A stretch of 8,430 nucleotides of DNA from Bacillota bacterium. GTDB taxonomy: Bacteria > Bacillota > Sulfobacillia > JAJZIM01 > JAJZBP01. Under the pieces are notes generated by a model. The model worked only from the letters and a program-made list of their open reading frames with translations, ran no database searches and was not told where the DNA came from. Numbering within the stretch: position 1 is the first letter of the stretch; each line of letters begins with the position of its first letter. Location: positions 1 to 8,430 of the forward strand of contig JAJZBP010000083.1 of NCBI GenBank assembly GCA_021798855.1, written 5' to 3'. Positions 5,044-8,430 of this stretch are shown here, piece by piece. Position numbers and translations under genes: made by a program.

Positions 5044-7332
5044 TTAGATTTTCAGCCGGTTCAAGCGCAGGCTGTTGGACACCACGCTGACGGAACTGAG
5101 GGCCATGGCCGCCGCCGCCCAGACGGGGTTGATCACGCCGAAGGCGGCGGCGGGGATGAGAATGACGTTGTAGAAAAAAGCCCAAAACAGGTTTTGACGG
5201 ATGATCCGCAGGGTGGCGCGGGAGAGGGCGATGGCTCCCGGCACCAGTTCCAGGTTCCCCCGCACCAGGGTGATGGCCGCGGCTTCCTGGGCCACGGCGG
5301 CGCCGGTCCCCATGGCCACGCCAACGTCGGCGCGAGCCAGGGCCGGGGCGTCGTTGATCCCGTCGCCGACCATGGCCACCACCCGTCCCGCCGCCTGGAG
5401 TTCCCGGATCTTTTCCTCCTTTTGCGCCGGGCGCACTTCGGCGAGCACCTCCCCGATGCCCGCTTGGGCGGCCACCGTCGCGGCGGTGGCCCGGTTGTCG
5501 CCGGTGAGCATGACCGTGCGCAGGCCGAGCCGCTCCAGGGCGGCCACGGCGGCGGCGGCTTCGGGCTTGAGGGCGTCGGCCACGCCCAGGACGGCGGCGG
5601 GTGCTCCGTCCACGGTCAGGACCAGAGCCGTCTTGCCGGCCCCGGTCAGGTTGTTGGTTGCGGCCGCTGCCGCGGTGGGGAGGGTGAGACTTCGTTCCTG
5701 CGCGAAGCGGGGGCTACCGACGGCCACTGCCCGCCCGTCCACCGTGCCTTCGATCCCCAGGCCGGTGACCGCCCGCAGGTCGCCCGGCGGCGGAAGCGTC
5801 AGACCGCGCCGCCTGGCCTCCTCCACCAGGGCGGCGGCCAGGGGGTGCTCGCTGCCCTGCTCCAAGCCGGCGGCGAGGCGCAGGGCGGAGGTCGCGTCCC
5901 AGCCCTCCAGGGGCAGGCAGTCGGTGACGACCGGGTGCCCGGTGGTCAGGGTGCCCGTTTTGTCGAAGACCACGGTGGAGAGTTTGCCGATGCGCTCCAA
6001 GGCTTCGCCGCCCTTGACCAGGATGCCGGACCTAGCCCCGCGGCCGGCACCGACCATGATCGCGGTCGGAGTGGCCAGGCCAAGGGCACAGGGGCAGGCC
6101 ACGACCAGGACGGCGACGGCGGCGACGAGGGCGGCGGGAGCCGGATGGCCCAAGAGGAGCCATCCGGCAAAAGTGGCGACAGCCACCCCCAACACCACCG
6201 GAACGAAGACGGCGGCCGCGGCGTCGGCCAGGCGTTGGACGGGCGCCTTGGAGCCCTGGGCCTCCTCCACCAGGCGGATGATGCCCGCCAGGACCGTGTC
6301 GCGTCCGATCCGCCGGGCTTCGACGGTCAAGAGGCCGTTGCCGTTGACGGTGGCGCCGGTCACGGCTGAACCGGGGCGGACTTCGACGGGCAGGGGCTCG
6401 CCGGTGAGCATGGATTCGTCCACCTGGGAAACGCCCTGCCGGACCACGCCGTCGGCGGGGATGCGCTCGCCGGGACGGACCAGCAGGAGGTCGCCGGCGG
6501 CCACCGCGCCGGCCGGGATGTCCTGCGGGGAGCCGTCGGCATCCAGGCGGTGGGCCAGGGAAGGGGCGAGGCCGGCCAGTTCGCGGATGGCGCCGGTGGC
6601 TTTGGCCTTGGACAGGGCCTCCAGGTACTTGCCCAGGTAGATGAGGGTGACGATGCTCGCCGCCGTGTCGAAGTAGACGGGGGCGCCGGGGCTGAACCAG
6701 ACGGCGGCCAGGCTGTAGAGGTAGGCGACGCCGGAACCCAGGCTGACCAGGGTATCCATGTTGGCGCTTCCGTGGCGCAGGTTGACCCAGGCGCCGTGAT
6801 GGAAGGTCCAGCCGACGTAACCCCAGACGGGGAGGGACAGAAGGGCGAGGAGGGGGTCGTGGAGGGGGACGCTTGGCCAGGCGGCGGCGGGGGGCCAGAG
6901 GGCCAGGACGGCCACCGGGATGGTGAGGGCGACGCCCAGGGTGAGGGTGCGGCGGCGCCGGGCGAGTTCGCTGGGCGGACCGGACGTCGGAGCGCCGGCG
7001 CGGGGCGCGGCGGTGTCCGGCAGGGAGGCGCCGTAGCCGGCGGCTTCCACGGCGGCGAGGAGGGCGTTCGTACCGGCGCGGGCGGGATCGTAGGCGACGA
7101 TGGCTTTTTCGGTGGCCAGGTTGACGGAGGCCGTGGCCACGCCGGGGACGGCTTGGAGCTTGCGTTCGACGCGGGCGACGCAGGAGGCGCAGGTCATGCC
7201 CTGGATGGCCAGCGTGAGCCGGGCGTGGTCCCGGGGAGGTTCGGGTGCGGCCCGGCGGGAATCGGTGGCCGCGTCCGTTGGCAAGGGTCGCTCGGCAAAG
7301 GCGTCGGCTGGGTCCGGCGCTCGGGTCGACAA
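5044..7332 (-). CDS. copA: Cu(I)-exporting P1B-type ATPase CopA
   Basis: This 762-aa inner-membrane pump exports Cu(I) using ATP. From the TTG start, an Ala/Pro-rich leader of about 40 residues is followed by one HMA domain with GMTCASC (45-51). Eight membrane helices are expected. Visible motifs are TGEP (310-313) in the actuator, the CPC ion site (413-415), DKTGT with the phosphorylated Asp457, SEHPL (494-498), TGDN (610-613), GDGIND (656-661), and the final-helix metal residues YN (721-722) and M743-x2-SS. This set is specific for the Cu(I) subgroup, IB-1. Start: TTG at 7332 has AGGAGG 8 nt upstream. The frame stays open to 7521, but that extension is Arg-rich, crosses an AT-rich promoter region and is antisense to the abrB-like gene. 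No good minus-strand promoter was found; TTTACA/TAAAAT at 7399-7367 has a 21-bp spacer. Confidence 0.96.
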   Translation of the reverse strand: MSTRAPDPADAFAERPLPTDAATDSRRAAPEPPRDHARLTLAIQGMTCASCVARVERKLQAVPGVATASVNLATEKAIVAYDPARAGTNALLAAVEAAGYGASLPDTAAPRAGAPTSGPPSELARRRRTLTLGVALTIPVAVLALWPPAAAWPSVPLHDPLLALLSLPVWGYVGWTFHHGAWVNLRHGSANMDTLVSLGSGVAYLYSLAAVWFSPGAPVYFDTAASIVTLIYLGKYLEALSKAKATGAIRELAGLAPSLAHRLDADGSPQDIPAGAVAAGDLLLVRPGERIPADGVVRQGVSQVDESMLTGEPLPVEVRPGSAVTGATVNGNGLLTVEARRIGRDTVLAGIIRLVEEAQGSKAPVQRLADAAAAVFVPVVLGVAVATFAGWLLLGHPAPAALVAAVAVLVVACPCALGLATPTAIMVGAGRGARSGILVKGGEALERIGKLSTVVFDKTGTLTTGHPVVTDCLPLEGWDATSALRLAAGLEQGSEHPLAAALVEEARRRGLTLPPPGDLRAVTGLGIEGTVDGRAVAVGSPRFAQERSLTLPTAAAAATNNLTGAGKTALVLTVDGAPAAVLGVADALKPEAAAAVAALERLGLRTVMLTGDNRATAATVAAQAGIGEVLAEVRPAQKEEKIRELQAAGRVVAMVGDGINDAPALARADVGVAMGTGAAVAQEAAAITLVRGNLELVPGAIALSRATLRIIRQNLFWAFFYNVILIPAAAFGVINPVWAAAAMALSSVSVVSNSLRLNRLKI

Positions 7333-7450
7333 GTTTGGCGCCTCCTCTCGAAAAAAAATTCTGCTGATTTTACGCAAAGTAATTGATTTTTTATGTAAAA
7401 GAAATATAATTGCCTTACTACACGCGAAAATGCGGCGGGGGGCGAAGAGA
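7333..7450. promoter_or_regulatory. AT-rich divergent region between copA and abrB-like gene
   Basis: The stretch 7350-7430 is strongly AT-rich in a GC-rich window. On the minus strand it holds the copA Shine-Dalgarno AGGAGG (7341-7346) and a poor promoter candidate with a 21-bp spacer. On the + strand it holds a near-consensus promoter, listed separately. No G/C-tract dyad like the one before csoR is present. Confidence 0.6.
7383..7410 (+). promoter_or_regulatory. Strong sigma-A-like promoter for the abrB-like gene
   Basis: TTGATT (7383-7388) and a perfect TATAAT (7405-7410) are 16 bp apart. Transcription would begin near 7417, giving a leader of about 34 nt to ATG 7451. This is the best evidence that the + strand gene inside the copper locus is really expressed. 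Confidence 0.65.
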
Positions 7451-8002
7451 ATGGTGGTGGCGACGGCCCGCCTCACCAGGCGGAGGCAGGTGACGGTTCC
7501 CCAAACGGTGTGCCAGGCCATCGGGGCCGAGACGGGCGACGATCTTTTGTTCTTCCTGGTGGCTGACGGTCAGGCGATGGTCAAAGTCCTGAAGCGGGTG
7601 CGCTTGGGACGGTCCGGTTTGGGACATTCCGGCCGGAACAAACCGGACGGCCGGATGGATGGCGGGAAAGGGCCAGACGAGACGACCTCCTGCCAAAGGT
7701 GCCGAACCGGGGCGGGTGCGATGGGAAGCGTACGGGCGACGTCCGCCGGGGTTGGAACGGGTGGTGGCTTGGGACGGCGACTGCGGTTGTTTCTCCGGTG
7801 GTGGTGGTCCGGTCTTGGCCCGGCTATGATCCTGAGGACGCTTCGCCGTATGGCGGATTCGTATCGTTCTTGGCGTGGGCGGCGTCGGTTTGCGGGACGG
7901 ATGCGCAAGGCCCGTCTCCGGGTGGAGAATCCCCAAGCTCTTGTTGTGCACTTTCCAAGACCGATCCAGTCCGACCGTCCACCAGACTCTTCTCGTATTT
8001 GA
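7451..8002 (+). CDS. AbrB/MazE-type DNA-binding protein with anomalous long tail
   Basis: Residues 1-48 fit the AbrB/SpoVT swapped-hairpin domain: ATARLTRRRQVTVPQTVCQAIG, then ETGDDLLFFLVADGQAMVKVLK. This matches the family pattern of a T-x-x-x-Q-V-T-(I/V)-P core, then L/IG-x-x-x-GD. Such proteins are small dimeric transcription factors or antitoxins. The remaining 135 residues are Gly/Arg-rich, have no recognisable domain and run antisense over the last 179 bases of csoR. The family is usually 50-95 aa, so the true gene may have been frameshifted or fused to non-coding sequence, and only about 7451-7600 is secure. No MazF or PIN toxin follows. Starts: ATG 7451 (weak purine-rich GGCGAAGAGA before it) or ATG 7430 in the same frame. 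Confidence 0.5.
   Translation: MVVATARLTRRRQVTVPQTVCQAIGAETGDDLLFFLVADGQAMVKVLKRVRLGRSGLGHSGRNKPDGRMDGGKGPDETTSCQRCRTGAGAMGSVRATSAGVGTGGGLGRRLRLFLRWWWSGLGPAMILRTLRRMADSYRSWRGRRRFAGRMRKARLRVENPQALVVHFPRPIQSDRPPDSSRI
7612..7648. repeat. Nested inverted repeat after the AbrB domain
   Basis: Arms GTCCGGTTTG (7612-7621) and CAAACCGGAC (7639-7648) are exactly complementary. Between them lies a separate 12-base palindrome, TTCCGGCCGGAA (7627-7638). It begins about 15 bases after the last AbrB-like codon. There is no T-run, so it is not a canonical terminator. It may be a protein-binding site or a hairpin marking the real end of the ancestral abrB gene. Confidence 0.7.
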
Positions 8003-8249
8003 GGGCGGCCAGCAATTCGTCGATGATCGCCTCACCCCGCCCTTCCCGGACAGCCTGGGACACGCAGGTGGAGAGGTGGTTCCTCAGTATTATGCCCTGA
8101 ACCCGCTCCAAACTCGCCTGCACGGCCGAAAGCTGTTTCATCACGTCGACACAATAACGTTCCTCTTCCACCATGCGCCGCACACCGTTCAGGTGTCCGG
8201 CGGCTATTTTGAGCCGCAAAGCGGCTTCTTTTTTCAATTCGGGTTGCAT
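7824..8249 (-). CDS. csoR: CsoR-family copper-sensing repressor
   Basis: This is a 141-aa CsoR/RcnR/FrmR-family (DUF156) protein: an all-helical tetrameric repressor that leaves DNA when Cu(I) binds. From ATG 8249, the family core runs from residue 5 to about 95 (LRLKIAAGHLNGVRRMVEEERYC and on to LSAVQASLERVQGIILRNHLSTCV). The metal ligands are Cys33, His58 and Cys62, spaced 25 and 4 residues apart, exactly as in the Cu(I)-binding CsoR set (Cys36/His61/Cys65 in M. tuberculosis). Residues 96-141 are a Gly/Pro/Ser-rich extension, longer than in most CsoRs. AAAGGAG lies about 14 nt before ATG 8249, somewhat far. The frame also continues upstream to an ATG at 8291, but those residues precede the conserved core. 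The gene has its own promoter and probable operator and lies upstream of copA on the same strand. Confidence 0.9.
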   Translation of the reverse strand: MQPELKKEAALRLKIAAGHLNGVRRMVEEERYCVDVMKQLSAVQASLERVQGIILRNHLSTCVSQAVREGRGEAIIDELLAALKYEKSLVDGRTGSVLESAQQELGDSPPGDGPCASVPQTDAAHAKNDTNPPYGEASSGS

Positions 8250-8304
8250 TGTGTCTAAGGCAGCTCCTTTTGGCGGCCGGCGGTTTGCCATTGGCCGCTA
8301 TACG

Positions 8305-8326
8305 CCCCCCCCCACCGGGGGTGGGG
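8305..8326. promoter_or_regulatory. Probable CsoR operator (C-tract/G-tract dyad)
   Basis: Nine C (8305-8313) are followed by ACC-GGGGG-TGGGG. The core inverted repeat is CCCCACC (8310-8316) and GGTGGGG (8320-8326) with a 3-nt spacer. It is flanked almost symmetrically by TATAC (8299-8303) and GTATA (8337-8341). CsoR-family operators are characteristically G/C-tract inverted repeats with A/T flanks. The site lies at about +3 to +25 of the predicted csoR transcript, so binding would block initiation, giving autorepression relieved by copper. Confidence 0.65.
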
Positions 8327-8335
8327 CTTGGAAAA

Positions 8336-8364
8336 AGTATAAGCCGCGCCTCCTCCCGTGTCAA
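8336..8364 (-). promoter_or_regulatory. csoR promoter
   Basis: Read on the minus strand, consensus TTGACA (8364-8359) is followed after exactly 17 bp by TATACT (8341-8336). Transcription would start near 8329, at the edge of the C/G-tract operator. This is the best-matching promoter in the window. Confidence 0.8.
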
Positions 8365-8430
8365 GGGGGTCTGCCGAGATGGGGAGCGAGTTTTGGGTTC
8401 CGACCTTGACTTTTAATTCTTTTTAAAGAA
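8365..8430. other. Upstream flank, no gene visible
   Basis: No coding frame could be supported. The last bases are AT-rich, with TTGACT (8406-8411) that could be the -35 of a rightward promoter whose -10 lies beyond the edge. A weak TTCTTT/AAAGAA repeat sits at 8417-8430. Confidence 0.3.

Noticed and set aside
4972..6640. Long open frames on the + strand opposite copA (about 465 and 479 codons).
   Set aside because: The products are Ala/Arg/Gly-rich with no domain. They exist because high-GC codon use in copA leaves few stops on the other strand.
7333..7521. Longer N-terminus for CopA from the start at 7521.
   Set aside because: The extra 63 residues cross an AT-rich promoter region, lack any domain and are antisense to the AbrB domain; TTG 7332 has a strong, well-spaced AGGAGG.
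7451..7823. A toxin-antitoxin pair built on the MazE/AbrB-like protein.
   Set aside because: No MazF, PIN or Doc-like toxin frame follows or precedes it in the window.

Overview
The window comes from a GC-rich bacterium, most likely a Firmicute (Bacillota) of the anaerobic or thermophilic kind. The reasons are AAGGAGG-type ribosome binding sites, several probable TTG/GTG starts, sigma-A-like promoters in short AT-rich patches, a LytR-CpsA-Psr (LCP) wall enzyme and a CsoR copper regulator. The genus cannot be fixed from the sequence alone.

Layout, left to right. (1) 1-839 (+): the 3' end of a repeat-rich beta-propeller gene cut by the window edge. (2) 840-1460: no recognisable gene. It holds a perfect 17-bp inverted repeat (953-988) and, at about 1092-1413, a dense series of helices that looks like a structured RNA of unknown class or a decayed mobile element. 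(3) 1553-2848 (+): an LCP-family cell-wall ligase with a Gly-Thr tail encoded by eleven perfect copies of the hexamer GGAACG, followed by a terminator hairpin. (4) 3091-4803 (+): a ferredoxin/GltD-like flavin oxidoreductase with its own promoter, similar in architecture to AegA, with an altered second dinucleotide-binding motif. (5) 8364-4804 (-): a copper-homeostasis block made of csoR (7824-8249), copA (5044-7332) and copZ (4822-5028). (6) 7451-8002 (+): an AbrB/MazE-type DNA-binding protein, placed between csoR and copA on the opposite strand with a strong promoter of its own.

How the genes work together. CsoR is predicted to sense Cu(I) through Cys-His-Cys. It probably represses its own promoter at the C-tract/G-tract dyad just downstream of the -10 box. 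CopA exports Cu(I), and CopZ, tightly coupled to copA (15-nt gap, strong Shine-Dalgarno), delivers it. No second CsoR box is visible in front of copA. If CsoR controls copA, the csoR transcript may have to run through the antisense abrB-like gene, a layout like a noncontiguous operon. The propeller, LCP and oxidoreductase genes show no functional link to the copper block.

The most interesting unexplained parts are the structured region at 1092-1413, the abrB-like gene embedded antisense in the copper locus, and the unusual pyridine-nucleotide site of the GltD-like enzyme.
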